Assembly (NCBI GenBank): GCA_029379385.1
Contig: CM055613.1
Location: forward strand, 17,936,001 to 18,000,000
Direction: 5' to 3'
DNA length: 64,000 bases
Origin: Quillaja saponaria
Taxonomy: Eukaryota; Streptophyta; Magnoliopsida; Fabales; Quillajaceae
This document shows positions 24,325-36,957 of the stretch, piece after piece (the stretch's first letter is position 1; every line of letters begins with the position of its first letter). Under the pieces are notes generated by a model, which did no database searches, was not told the DNA's origin, and saw only the letters and a program-made list of their open reading frames with translations. The position numbers and the translations under genes are program-made.

Positions 24325-24327
24325 TTA

Positions 24328-24668
24328 GTGCTAGTTTGGTTTTATATTTGAAACTTGTGTTTGATGTTTGAAGTTGAAAATCACTTTTGGTCAAACATCT
24401 AACATAATTTTAGCTAATTTTTCAGAAAACTACCCATGTGTAGTTTTTCTAGAACACACTTATAATAAAATACAAGACGTAGTTTTTATATTATTTTTTG
24501 ACTAAAATATCCCAATTTTTGTTATAATATTCTTATAATTCAAAATCAATTTTTTTGGATAACTAACCAAACAAAAACAGATTATGCAAAAATTAATTCT
24601 TTCATAATCTCTACTAGCAAAATCAATTATCTAAACACTGATTTTCAAATGCCAAACCAAACTGACCA
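24328..24668. mobile_element. Tourist-like (PIF/Harbinger) MITE, 341 bp
   Basis: The left terminus is GTGCTAGTTTGGTTT and the right terminus, complemented, is TGGTCAGTTTGGTTT. Both are followed inward by an ATTTGAAA block. The flanks are TTA at 24325-24327 and TTA at 24669-24671, the target duplication usual for this superfamily. The body is AT-rich and non-coding. Confidence 0.65.
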
Positions 24669-25120
24669 TTAGTAGTTCGACAATTCATTGGTCTTTGCCT
24701 TATTTAGCTTTTTGCATTTTCATTATAAACTCTTTGGGCTGACCCTTTCAATTGATTATAAATCTCATACATTAGATTTGAAGTCTAAAATTTTAAAAGC
24801 TCTTCAGTATTATTTTTCTCCCGTAATTTTACTTTATTATCATTGAACAAAATATGGTTGTAATTCTTGAAGCTATGAACAATTTAGATCTGAACAACTA
24901 AAATCTGTTCTATAAAATGTAATGAACAGAGAGGAAAGGGTGAGAGAAAGGCATCTTTGAAAATTGAAAATCTTGGATGGTGGTGCATTGAAAATTGAAA
25001 TTTTTAACCATATAGAAATTTCCAAATTATCTTATTTTATATGTGGTTCAGAAATAGATATGAGCTTTTTGTCCAAAAAGAGTGGACATTGTTAATCAAA
25101 ACCTAACGTTAGGATTCTCG

Positions 25121-25146
25121 ATATATATATATATATATATATATAT
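25121..25146. repeat. (AT)n microsatellite
   Basis: Uninterrupted AT dinucleotides. Confidence 0.9.
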
Positions 25147-25308
25147 TCTAATGAGTGGCTTAAGGATATTTATTAAGATTCTGTACATATAAAATTTATA
25201 TAATTTATTATGGTAGTTGGTAATGATTTAATTATTATTTAATGCATAAATATGATTTTTAAAATGAAAAAATTAATTTCCAAACACTATATTTATTACA
25301 GCTTATTA

Positions 25309-26446
25309 AGTGTCCTCGAAATGAAAAAACTTACATAAAGTGACTTTACCACGTGGCTCTTACAATGAATCAATTAACACACACCACGTGGTTTACTCCA
25401 TCTAAGCAACCTAGTTGATTTAATCTAACTCAACCTTATAGTAAATTAATTTATTCCATTAATCACCTACCAATCTCTTTCGTACCAAATTTTTTATTTT
25501 TTTGGCTCTTCGTCCCTCTCTCTTTTCAAATCTAACTCTCTCCTCACCATCTCCATCCCACCTCTCTTGCACCCATCCCACCACATTAGAGAACCCCATA
25601 GCCATTGAATACAACCACCCTTACTGGAATCCTCATAGCATACTTTAAAGTTCGCACTTAATTTACTAAATTTCTAGATAACGTGTTTCAGAAAAATTGG
25701 GGATTTCTGATTGCAAATTAGTTTGTCAATGGAATTAATTATAACTTCATTCAACAAGAAAAGCAGGTGTTGTCTTGTGACATTAGACTGGTTATAGAGG
25801 GCATTCATTGTGATGATAAAGGAACTTTTAAATCTTATATATGTAGTTGGATACCACTAAAATGGGTTAGGGTATGGAGCTTAGATATCACCATGATTTT
25901 TATTAGCTATTCCGCTTGCATTCTCCAATGAGTGGATCACAAATCACAACTAGAAATTAATTGATATTTCAATAAAAGACAAAACTCAAAAACATGTTAA
26001 CGTGATTCTAAAAAAAAAGCTTAGTGATTATAATTGGCCTTATTGTTTTTTTTTTTAGTTCTATGTGGGTATAAATTTAATATTTTCACAATAAAATTTG
26101 ATTATAATATTTCAGTAGCTGATATTTCAATAAAAGTTTCCAGTAGAGGTATTGGTGGTGATCAGTGGTAATGGGGTTGATTGAGGTGGTAAGGTGGATG
26201 GAGACAGAAACTGATGGAGATGGTGAGGAGAGAGAGTCAAATCAGAAAAGAAAGAGAAGGGACAAAGAGAGAAAAAAAATTAAAGAGTTTGATACGAGAG
26301 AGAATATGGGAGATATTGGTGGATGGTTAATGAAATAAATTTTACTATAATGTTGGGTTAGTTTAAATCTACTAAGTTGTTTAGGTGGAGTGGTGTGAGT
26401 AACGTGGTGAAATCACTTTATGTGAGTTTTCTCTCATTAGTACACT
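25309..26446. mobile_element. Element with ~310-bp terminal inverted repeats (MULE-like or foldback)
   Basis: The left arm (25309-25620) is matched in reverse complement by the right arm (26130-26446). The arms share ACATAAAGTGA, CCACGT, a CATTAACCAYC-type block, CTCTTT-rich stretches and TCCTCACCATCTCCATC in the same order. Between them is about 500 bp of AT-rich DNA with no coding frame. Long arms of this kind are typical of Mutator-like elements. No 9-bp duplication was found, so the superfamily is unproven and the outer ends may be off by a few bases. Confidence 0.7.
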
Positions 26447-29350
26447 AGTTAAAAAAAATCCATAACTTAATTAATTGATTTTGATTGTTTTGGACAGTAA
26501 AATATATCCATGGATCATAACTATGTATGTGCTAATAAATCAACTTGAAATGCTAGATTTTAATTGGTTGAAGGTTCTAGATAATAATCATCGCAAGTTA
26601 GTAAGGTCAAATCTTGGGAGCAAAGAGAAAAAAAAAGGGAAAATAAAGTAAAACCAATCCATTAATAATAGGTACTCTTGTTGCTTAACACTGTTGCAGA
26701 CCCCACTAGAAGCAGATTAGTTTGAAATATTCATTAATATCACACGTAGTTGCATTTATTTGTGCTCTTTCTTTGTCCTGCATTTTTATTTCCTGACTTA
26801 AAAATGGTCCAACTATTAAAGTTCAACTAATTTATTAAAGGTACTTGTGTTACTTAACACTGTTGCAAAACCCATCAAAAGCTTTGGTTATAGGGGAACA
26901 TATAATTTTTTTACTTTTTTTTACCAAAATATACATTGAAAATAAAGCAAATTCAAAACCAGCGAAAGAATTAAAACATAAAAAAGAAGGAAGTCGTACA
27001 AATAACTCTATATGCAATGAATTTTAGTTTGGAAGATCTAAAAATCAATAAACGAGGCTGAGGATTAAGGTTTACACTTATGTTACTTTTTTTTTTTCTT
27101 TTCAAGTAAATGTTTCCAAATTACATTTTATCTCTAAGTATATTGACTATATGTTGATAATGAAAAACAAATAATAATTTTGTACGCATATCTGGTCACT
27201 AATATTTTGCTAATTAAGTAAAGTCACAATATTTTCATTTCATTCCACTTCTGGGTAGATGCATTCATTATCTTCACCATAACCCTAATTTTACATAAAT
27301 GAGGAAGCAGGAACTGATTTCTCATACATCATTTGCACAGGAACTCAGGAAGTGTAAGTGTACTACCTACATACGTACACATTCATTAGTTGCATGAGGG
27401 CTAGTACGTAATCAACTTTTAATTTCAACTCAATCCACTAAATCCATTAATTAATGCGAACGAGTGATAATATATGTGATATTAATATAAACACTAGAAA
27501 AGTTACCGAGCAACAAGTTGCTAATTGAACAAGGTACCGGACTTCAACTCATAAATTTTTTAATTCATTAAGAATCGATTCCGTGAATGACTGTTGAAAG
27601 TTTATCTATCCTTACAATCACCTTTCTAATTCAATTACTTCTCCGTTTTTTTATATCAAACCATTCTTGCTAGTCCAAATAATCTTAAAAGGGAAACTTA
27701 CTTAGCCTCATTTACTATTTTGCATAATCCTTTAAAAAGCTGCAAAGTGAATACTATAGGTAGGGAGAAGAAAGAATAAATGGTTTCACGTGCATTTTCT
27801 TTTGGCCAACTTAAGAGAAGATGGCCAGTTGCGGGACAATGTACATTAGAATTGATCATATGCATGCATGCATGCTTGCTGCAACCAGCGATTCTTAACT
27901 CAAATCCATGATACTCTTAATTGCATAAAAAGTTTAATAAACAACATTGATTGACAGGGTTAGAAACGTGTCGAATCGAACCAAGCGGAGCTAAGCCGAG
28001 TCAATTTAAATATCAAATTCAAAGCAAACTCTCAATAACGTCACTTTTGAGTAGCTAGACAGTCATAACTGGTCTGATCTCTTTCGTGCATTAGATTTTG
28101 TAGAGAGAATTGATAAATGAGGGAGTTGTGTTTTAGTTTTTAAGGTCATTACCTTTTACCAGTGCCAACCATAACAATAAATTGGAAGCAGCGCCTCTCT
28201 CTTTGGTTGTTGTTGTTGGGGCATGAACCTCCTTATTAATGATATATTTAAATGTTTCTTTACTGCTCTGTACTCTGTAGTCTATTCCGACACCACCCTG
28301 CCCTATCCTTAATTAATTCCCTTCCTTTTCCTTTTCACTAATTCCACTTCCACTTCATATATTTTTTAGTGGAAGAGTAGAGTATTCATTTTATTTGAAT
28401 ACAAGGCCAGCAAATGGATTAATGACTCTCGTATTTTGAGGCCTTTCTTCTGCTACATTTGCCCATCTAACATATGAAAACTATGTAAATGCATTCTCCA
28501 CCTAACTCCATGCAAAAGCTATAATGTTCAAAACATTTTGTTATTTAATGCATCGGTTTTTGGGTGCTATATATTGCTTCGATTACTACTTTATATCTCT
28601 ATCTAGCTATATAACTTTAGTACTAGAAGCTATCTAGTCCAAATATATGGATTATACAATTAATATATGATCAATATATACGCAACACGTATTACTAATA
28701 ATTGTGAATTCTAGCCTAATCATTTTAGATTTCACCCTTCAGGTAGGGTGGATTGTTCCTGAAATAATTTAGACCCGGTCCCGTTGGACTTCTTGGGGAC
28801 ATAAAGTCCCATAAATCCATAATATATACCATGATAGGGTATAACTCCAACAGAGAATTCACAATGAGGACAAATAACACAATATCTCAGTATTGATTCA
28901 ATAATCAGGAAAAATACAACCTTTTCACTTTAAAAATGAAGTTCAGAAAGCTTAATTTATTGATTGCTACTAGTCATGTCTTTCTTAGTCCATTGATCCA
29001 ACAAATCTTGGTCCACTGCAGTTGAGTCCAATTGGATCTGCATGGGGTTGTATCAATCAGTGGCGGAGCAGCGTCAATTGAATCTGCATGGGTTGTATCG
29101 AAAAACAATTACGTATAAAAGAATTTTTTTAACTATATAGTGTTATATCCACATATTCTTTTTAGAATATCAATTTGATTACGAATTTTTTTCAAAACAT
29201 CTATAGAAATGATCTGATTGTTAATTTTTGAACAAGTCACGTACCTATATGTTTACTTATTAGAAGAGTAGGAGAGTAGGGTATTTATGCAAGAAAATAA
29301 AATATTAATAAAGTTATTATAATTTTTAATTGATAATACTACTTAATAGT
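26447..29350. other. AT-rich intergenic DNA with short direct repeats
   Basis: No gene recognised. A ~50-bp direct repeat with CTTAACACTGTTGCA occurs at about 26659-26710 and 26830-26883. A 24-bp repeat around ATCTGCATGGG lies at 29030-29054 and 29076-29099, flanking a GTGGCGGAGC word. Near 28850-28930 a stretch with CAATATCTCAGTATTGATTC may be old LTR sequence, not assignable. Confidence 0.45.
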
Positions 29351-29356
29351 TAATAT

Positions 29357-29430
29357 TCAACTAAAAGGGTTAGATCTAGTGGTCAAGAATGTGTGCTTTT
29401 CTTTATTCTTTCACGGGTTCAATTTTGTTT
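29357..29430 (+). mobile_element. tRNA-derived SINE-like fragment
   Basis: An A-box-like TAGATCTAGTGGTCAAG (29369-29385) is followed about 35 bp later by a B-box-like GGGTTCAATTTTG (29406-29418). The pair resembles a Pol III internal promoter. An A-run begins soon after (about 29440), possibly the tail. Decayed. Confidence 0.4.
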
Positions 29431-29589
29431 GAGGAAGTTAAAAAAAAAATTTAATTAATTAAATTTGTGTTACCATTCTAAATTTTCATTTAATTATTTA
29501 TCAAAAATAAAAAAGTTCCACAATTTTTATAATCTACATCAAAATTTAGAGTTAGTAATTTAGAAACAATAATATTTTATAATATTACT

Positions 29590-30200
29590 CACAATTTGAA
29601 TTCTTGCAGGTCCTCCGAGGTGGATTCTTGAGGCGAGCCTTGCTACTGGATGAGAGCCGGAGGAATTTTGGTGGAGTTCTTCCAAATCCATCGTGAAGCC
29701 ACAGTAGCATTAGGGGTGGTTACATGGTTGTTGTTGAAGGACAATGGTGGTAATGGTTGGCCAAAGGTATGTCAGACCCCATAAAAGGCTTTAGAAGCGA
29801 AACATGAAAGGTAGGGTGAATTCTACTGCCAAGGGGCAAATCAAGGGTATAAGGCAACATTGCCTACTTTGTTAATCATAGTAAAAGGACCATTAAACCT
29901 TTTGCCAAGCTTTTGATGTGTTTTGAATGCCACTGATTGTTGTCAACAAGGCTGATGAAGTTTGACCAAAACGTTATCCCCAATGGAAAAAGATATGTCT
30001 GCAGATTTTGTTTAAGATGGGATATTAAGGTTGTCGTATTAGTAAGGAGGGCATCCAAAGCTTCTACAGAGGTAGTGCCATTGGTAAAGTTGGTATAGAA
30101 GGGGGTAACTTACCATATAAATTTGGATAAGGAGTCAAAAAAACCAATGGTGGAATGATAAGAAGAGTTGAACCTAAATTCTGCTCAGGGTAAATAAGTA
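29590..30200 (-). pseudogene. Chromovirus (Ty3/gypsy) integrase C-terminal relic
   Basis: Read on the minus strand across frames, the motifs include LVDNNQWHSKHIKSLAKG, a degenerate NVALY/LDLPLGSRIHP (about 29835-29885) and FHVSLLKPFMG (about 29800). In chromoviruses the SRIHPVFHVSLLKP block comes after the integrase core and just before the chromodomain. A decayed chromodomain-like stretch may follow to 29600. The integrase core and the rest of the element are absent. Confidence 0.65.
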
Positions 30201-30204
30201 TGCC

Positions 30205-30292
30205 ACCATTGAGATCTTAGCTCAAGTGGTTGGTATCTGTCGCCCTCTCATTGCCGAGTTCGAGCACTCCTAATGTCTCTAAAAAAAAAGAA
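30205..30292 (+). mobile_element. Short tRNA-derived SINE with A-tail
   Basis: A-box TTAGCTCAAGTGGTTGG (30217-30233) and B-box GAGTTCGAGCACTCC (30257-30271) have tRNA-like spacing. The copy ends in a 9-A run at 30283-30291. Flanks with TGCCA (about 30203 and 30296) may be a decayed target duplication. The 3' end is not a tRNA acceptor, so a SINE is favoured over a tRNA gene. Confidence 0.6.
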
Positions 30293-30477
30293 GTGCCAAA
30301 GATGGAGAATCATGGACATAGAACTGTAACTAATGCTCCAAGTATGTATTACGAATCTCATACTAGCCATCAGTTTGAGGATGGTAAGCTATACTTCTGT
30401 GAAGGATTGTGCCACTAGCAAGAAAAAGGAAATCCCAAAAAGCAAGTATGAAAACTAGATCTCGATATGACACAATA

Positions 30478-31925
30478 TGTCACACCCCTATATAGAGGTA
30501 TGACTGGTCCAGAGGAATTGGTAACCAAACCTCCTGTGACCTTGATTTCAAATCAATAAAACACATACGACCTTTCGATCAAATTCAAGATTAAAAATAA
30601 AGTTTAGAAAACACTATTTAAATAAAAATGCTTATTTACTTAAATATATAACAGTTTAACCAAAAAAATATGGCAGAGGTTCTCTGTAGAGTAGAACTTC
30701 CCAAAATTTAAATATAGAATACCTAGTTACATTCAACTAGTTAACCACAACAATAATATAAACAAGGAGCTCCACTTCGTTGTATACCATAACAACAAAT
30801 GACTGAACTACTATACAATACAAAATTCCAACACCTAAAACCGTAATGTGTCTGCAAACTTTATCTTTTGGCTTCAAGTATGTGGTCTCAGATATGTACC
30901 TTGCTGAAACACAATCGGCAAGTCAAGTGTCCATTTGGTTCGTTTGACTAGGATCCTAATACTAAAAAAAGATAAAATCAACAAGCGAAGAGTGAGTTAC
31001 AAGGGACTCGAGAGTGAAGAACGTACCCTAAAGGTATTGCATCAATCAATACATGAATAGAATACATAAGGTCAAATAATTTCAAGATGGCATGAATTTC
31101 AAAACAATTGAATTCCACACACATGTAAATATAGAAAACATAAAATTAAACAAACACTATCCATGTAATACACTATACACACAAATCAATCAAAGCACTC
31201 AAAGCACATAAAGGGCCAATTAGAGTAACTTAACACCGCACACACCAAACACATATTCTTCCGAGACAATTTTGCTCCTACACACCAAATATATATACTC
31301 CTCACATATCCATCCCCGAGGCTGAGTTACTCGAATATCTTAATCACATATCAAATAAACAAAGAAAATGTAATTTAGATGCACTCAATTCTATTTCGAA
31401 TGTAAAAATCATTTAGATAAAAATTAGTTTTATTGGCGCTTATCAAACACAAACAAAATCACACATCAATCATAATTCAATTAACTCATTTATAGCACTA
31501 CATATTCCTATTTACCACTATATGAACATATTCATATGAATACATCAAAACAATTAAACAAATTAATCTAGCAACCTAGGGGTAACATTTCTCACTTACG
31601 GTGATACAAATCTCGCTCGTCGCTCCTTCTTGAATCCACGTATGTTGTTGGCTCAATAATATGTTCTAGGTTTGAAAAACATTTTTGCATGTACTACTTA
31701 GTTTGTAAGTTTCATAGTTATAATCCTCTAGTTATTAAAACTCATGTATATCACTTCCATGTGTTTCTTTGAAACTAAGTCCTTTTAGGTATTTTAACAA
31801 ATACCTTGTAAGGAACTTGGTCCTATATCATGTATGTATATATTATATATATACAGACCAAGAAATCAATACTAACTCATATTTCAACATTCCTCATTTT
31901 CCCAACATTAAATCAATGTTAAGTT
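30478..31925 (-). mobile_element. X solo LTR copy c, first part
   Basis: Begins TGTCACACCCC on the plus strand, the complement of the X terminal block. The landmark GAGTGAGTTACAAGGGACTC is at about 30988. It is broken at 31925 by a second X copy and resumes at 34620. A GATACAAATCTCGCTCGTCG block at about 31602 matches 1975-2000 in copy a (complemented). Confidence 0.65.
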
Positions 31926-33404
31926 TGTCACACCCCCAAATAAGGTATAACTGGCTAGAGGAATAGATAACCAAACATTAGTAACCCTGAATCCTCATTT
32001 ATTGAACATATAAGACTCTTGGACACCTTACAGTTAAAATTAAGAAAACTTTATTAAATTAAATTGAAGTCATGAACTATTTATTTATTTAATTTTTTTT
32101 TTAAACATGAAATATTTACTGAAAATATGGCAGAGGTCCCCATACAATAGAACATGCCTACGAGTACATACATAAATAACCTGGTTACAAGTCACCGAGT
32201 AAAACCACAGTATCAATGTAAGCAAAGGAGCTCCGCTATTAACAACACATAAGATTACCAAGACTTAATTCAATATACACAGTAATGCACTAAAATCTAA
32301 ATTGACTGCAAATGTCATCCCTGGAGCTTCAAGTGTGTGACTTCGAAAGGTACCTTGTCACAACAATGCTGGCAAGTCACGAACCCTACTTTTCCAATAC
32401 TAAAAAAAACAACAATTCGAGGAAAGGGTGAGTCACAAAGACTCAGTGAGTAAATCATGTACACTGAAGGGTACCTAGTATCAAACGGATCATAATCACA
32501 CATATGAACAATTAACCCCACCTAATCAAAATTCATAAATCAATTCATTAAAACACATACGTACTTGTTATTCCCTTAAAGTAACAACACATGATTCAAA
32601 GAATAAACAAAGCAATTGAAGAATTTAAAGTTCACGATTTCAAACAGAACAATCAAAACAATTAATGCATACAAAGGGCCAACTGAGTAACTTAGCCCCG
32701 CACAACAATTATCTCCTCCCACTGGGCATTTACGCGCTGCATAACAGTTTACTCTCTGTACACAATCCATCCCACCGGGGTTCAGTACTCTATTTTTTTA
32801 AAACATTTATCAGCATCAAAATATCTCAGAATATAAAATCAAAATATTCTAGCTGTACCTAGATTTCAATTTCAAGAATAAAAATTAAATTTCAAAAAAC
32901 TTTACTTTGTTGGCCTTTATCAACCTACAATCAATTTTAAATAACAAACATAACTCTACTATTTAAATTCACATAATAATTATTTGGCAACCATAGTGCA
33001 CTGAAATTCACTCACAAAACTCAAAGTCTAGCCTACAAGGATGTCGGAGTGTCCTTAACATGCTCCTAGAGTAGAAAATAAAAAATTCTTATGTTACCCA
33101 CAATCATTTATTCAAAGTTAGTTTTATAATTTCTTACTCATAAGTAATTATAATTAACATATTTCTGAAGAATTAAATGCCCTTCATTCATTTACCAAAT
33201 ATCACATGACAAGGTTAATTAATTTCATTTAATCAATAACTTAAACTCTATAGTTTAATATCAATCTAGTTTAATTTATTTTTCCTAACTAACTCATTAA
33301 TAATAAAACTCACATAAACTAATTTCCATGTATATATTAACATTTAATTTCCCACTAGTCATCTTGTCAAATTCCTAAAGGTAAATGACCTCCATGAATG
33401 TGTG

Positions 33405-33438
<34 letters not shown>

Positions 33439-34614
33439 TATTAATTCAACATAAACGTATAGCTTCCCATTTTATTCATGCTTTAATTTTATCTAAATTA
33501 ACATACTATTAACCTCTTTCTTCTTCTTTTTTTTCTTTTTTTTCAAAGTATTTATATTCCCATCCTTGATTCCATATTAAATAGTTACTAGTTTACCTTA
33601 AAAGTTTAAACTAAACTTTCCAATGTTAATATATTTCTAGTTATAACTTGCTCAATTCCCAATTATTAATTTCAACTCAATTTAATTATCTAAAATTAAT
33701 CAAGAACCTTACATAACACATTCCTACCATAATCATAATTGATCAACAATTTCTCCCTTCCATTAAGTGTATAATTACTCTTTCTAATACTTAAGTTTAA
33801 CTCAATTAATTAAAGTAATTAAGAGTTTATTCACACCATTTTTACATTGAAACCTTTTAAAACTCATACCAACTACTCCCCTATCTCTATCCTTGTATTC
33901 TTATACATATTACATAGACCTATAATTAGCTATCATCCAATCAAGGAAGAGTTTATACAACCAACTCATGTAATTGAAACTAAACTACTTCACCTACAAT
34001 CACCAAATACTAACCACCACTTAAGCTTGAATCTACCCATTGTGAGTACAAAATTGCAAAGCAAAGCTACTAACTTAGCTCTTGCAACTCATGAAATCCT
34101 TAAGACACTTCAATAAAGAATAAACCAATACACACCAAAGTAAGAGTAGCAACTGCCATAAACAGAACAAGGTGGCAGTGATCAATTTTTTTGCTTGCTA
34201 GACAAAGGGGAAAATGACAAGGTGAAATTAGGACAGGGAAGGCAGCAAGATGGTTGCCTATTGCTGCAATCCTGAGCTGAAAAACAACTTTAATCCCCTC
34301 CAAATTGTGCTTCAACTAAGAGGACAAAGTTGGCAGGATGAAACTGAGCTGCTGCAAGGTTCCTTGTGTTGCCAACCATGTTATTCCAACTGAGGACAAC
34401 ACCTAACCAAAACTAGATGAGCGTCAGGGAGGAAGGGAGAGAGCTTGGCTGCAACAAGAGACAACACAAATTTTCCATAGCCAAAGCAAGAAACCAAAAC
34501 AGAGTATATGTTATAGCTTTTTTGGTGGAGGAGTAGACAAGGAAGCAAAGGGAGTAGGAACAAGTTACATGCACACATTTTAAACCATTTATCAAAATAT
34601 ATCGGGTTATCATA
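31926..34614 (-). mobile_element. Complete X solo LTR copy d (2,689 bp) nested in copy c
   Basis: Starts TGTCACACCCC and ends GGTTATCATA, two changes from the expected GGTTATAACA. Flanked by a perfect 5-bp duplication AAGTT (31921-31925 and 34615-34619). The landmark (GGGTGAGTCACAAAGACTCAGTGAG) is at about 32426. Contains TA repeats at 33408-33437. The frames inside (32665-32862, 33847-34116, 34100-34315) have no recognisable product. Lack of internal domain marks it as a solo LTR. Confidence 0.75.
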
Positions 34615-34619
34615 AAGTT

Positions 34620-36000
34620 AATTTTTTAAAATCAACCAATAGCTTAGATCATGAAATTTCAATATTAATCCAACCAAGTTTCAAGATTCCTCTTTTCCTT
34701 AACCAATTAACCAGTAATTCTTTACTCTTGTTCTTAGACTTTTATTCAAATTTAAATAATGCTTAACTCCCAACATTCAATCTACCAAGTTCTATTCATT
34801 ATATTACAATTAGTTTCTTTGAGGCTTTTCAACAAACACCTTAAGAGCAAACAATTTTATTTCTTGTGTATATATATTCCTATTAATAAAACTAGCCTAA
34901 ATCCCTAAAATTCACATTACCTATAATCCCAGTATTAACTTTAAAGTTAAATTACCCATTTAGAAGTTACTAAAAGTTTGGTTTATGAAATTTTAATAAC
35001 AAGCCAACACCACATTCTTCATTAACCTAATTACCAAATTTTACAAACATTACCAATCTTCTTTCTTTTCTAAATTTCCCTTTTTTTCCTTCTTTATTTC
35101 TTTCTTTATGTACCTAGATTATCAGCATTACTATTTTCTTGAAGTCCTCCAAAACTTAACATGCCAACATCTTATTTGGTTAAAAACAAGTTCAAAATTA
35201 TCAATCAATCTTCACTTACATGACACACTAGCCTTGTCAAAAGGGGTTATATACCTACTATATAATATACTTCACTAAACTAGATACTCAATTATCAGAA
35301 AATAAACAAATAGGGAAATGCACAAGATAGATTCTTGACTCTTAAGTAATAATCCTATCCTAAAGTAGCAATCATCTACCCAAGCAATAGGTTGAAGATT
35401 AGGGCAGTTGACCTATACAATTTTACAGTATCCAAATAGCAAAAACACATCTTGTAATAGGCTTATAACTCATGTACATCCACATGTAGTTCACCATATA
35501 TTAATTCCAAGTTGCACGCCCCACTAGACCATCTTCCTTAAAATAATCCTAACAATAAAATAATAACATAATATAATTTCAAACTTGAAGGTATCAATTC
35601 CTAATCTCTTAAATCCTAAAGCATGATCGTAACTTACAGCATTCTTAACTTCAACTATAAGATTGAAGTACTAAACTCTTGATTCAATATTAGAAAAGCT
35701 CCACTTGTATAAAGAATATCATAGAAAAGAAAACAGACCTTGTGCCATATAAGATGTAGTACAAACTACTAGCTTTTCCTTACTTTTTGTATCTTCTTTG
35801 AATAGATCAATTCACATTTACCTTCTTAGAGTACATTAAAAAAAGCTTCATGCTACCAAAAAAATAGATTCTTGAACCCATTTCATGCTCATGTCATGTT
35901 GAGGTACATGAACATACGCCTTTCCATTCGTGTGGGAAGCATTGTTATAGAATTCTCTGACTATTGGCAATATGGCTACCTTACGTCAATCACACTTTGA
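34620..36000 (-). mobile_element. X solo LTR copy c, second part (right end approximate)
   Basis: Resumes after the nested copy. A CAAACACCTTAAGAG block at 34833 lines up with the complement of about 840-860 in copy a, so several hundred more bases belong to it. The terminal GGTTATAACA with the expected CAATA duplication was not found; the end could lie anywhere from 35700 to 36900. Confidence 0.4.
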
Positions 36001-36957
36001 ATCTTCCTGAAATGTAAAAGGGTGAAAAGAAAAGTCCCTCTACAGAATTGCAATTTTGTTAGATAAGCAGTGTCTTTCAGTAGCTTCAGCTGACACAAAC
36101 TTGCTAGCATGAAAGCCTGAACTCACACTAGCCTCTTACATGCTTTGGAGCCATTTCGTATGACAAATTCAATAAATCAACACCTACAAAGCTACTACAA
36201 TACACTTAGCCATAAAAACCACAGCCATACAATACCCAAACCACGATATAAGCTTTAGTCTCAATTAAGGAAACAACTCCCCAACATGACAATCAACACC
36301 CTACAAAAGTCAAATGCAATGAACTTCTTACACGCAAATTGTACACCACAAGTGAAATGCTAGTTTCAAGTAGAAGCAACAACCCATGATAGAGTATAGC
36401 CCTAATCAACAAGCATTCACAAACCTCTACTGGTATAGATATCAAACCTCACATGTGTCAATGCATAAGATCCCTACCAACAACAATTCAAAAACCCTTA
36501 TTGGCATAGATATCAAACCTATAGCAGGCATTAACCCATAATATAATAGTGGACCTAATTCTTTACCATAAAGATTTTACACCCTACCAAGCACATATAA
36601 TATCAAGCCAACCAAAATCCTAACTCTACCAAACAATCCAAACCCACAATGTTAACAACGCAACTTGTATAAAGTTACCTACTTTCCTACATGAAATTGA
36701 ATTTACATGTATGAAGAAAGAAACTTACCTGAATGAATTTCAAGCTAAGAAGCCTTCTTGAATTTGGAAAGATGAAGAGGGAGAGTTTTGGTTATGTGGT
36801 TTTTATGTTTGGAGATTAGAGTGTGGGTGAGTGAGATTGGATTGGAAAATGGTTAGACTAGTTTAAAAATCAAACAAGGAAGCAAGGGTTTGTGTTTGGG
36901 TGTGTTTTGATTTAGGGATTTAGGGGTTTAAATTTCAGAAATCCTATGTTGGCATCT
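36001..36957. other. Unassigned repeat-like DNA
   Basis: Contains a two-copy tandem repeat of about 71 bp (about 36408-36480, marker TAGATATCAAACCT). On the minus strand, TTCATTCAGGTAAGTTTC at about 36725-36742 looks like a splice donor. No coding frame was recognised. Confidence 0.35.

Noticed and set aside
30217..30271. Functional tRNA gene
   Set aside because: A- and B-boxes are present, but the acceptor stem is poor and the copy runs into an A-tail; a SINE fits better.
33847..34613. Small frames in X copy d as genes
   Set aside because: The interval is within a complete solo LTR bounded by TG..CA-type ends and AAGTT; the frames overlap on both strands without known motifs.
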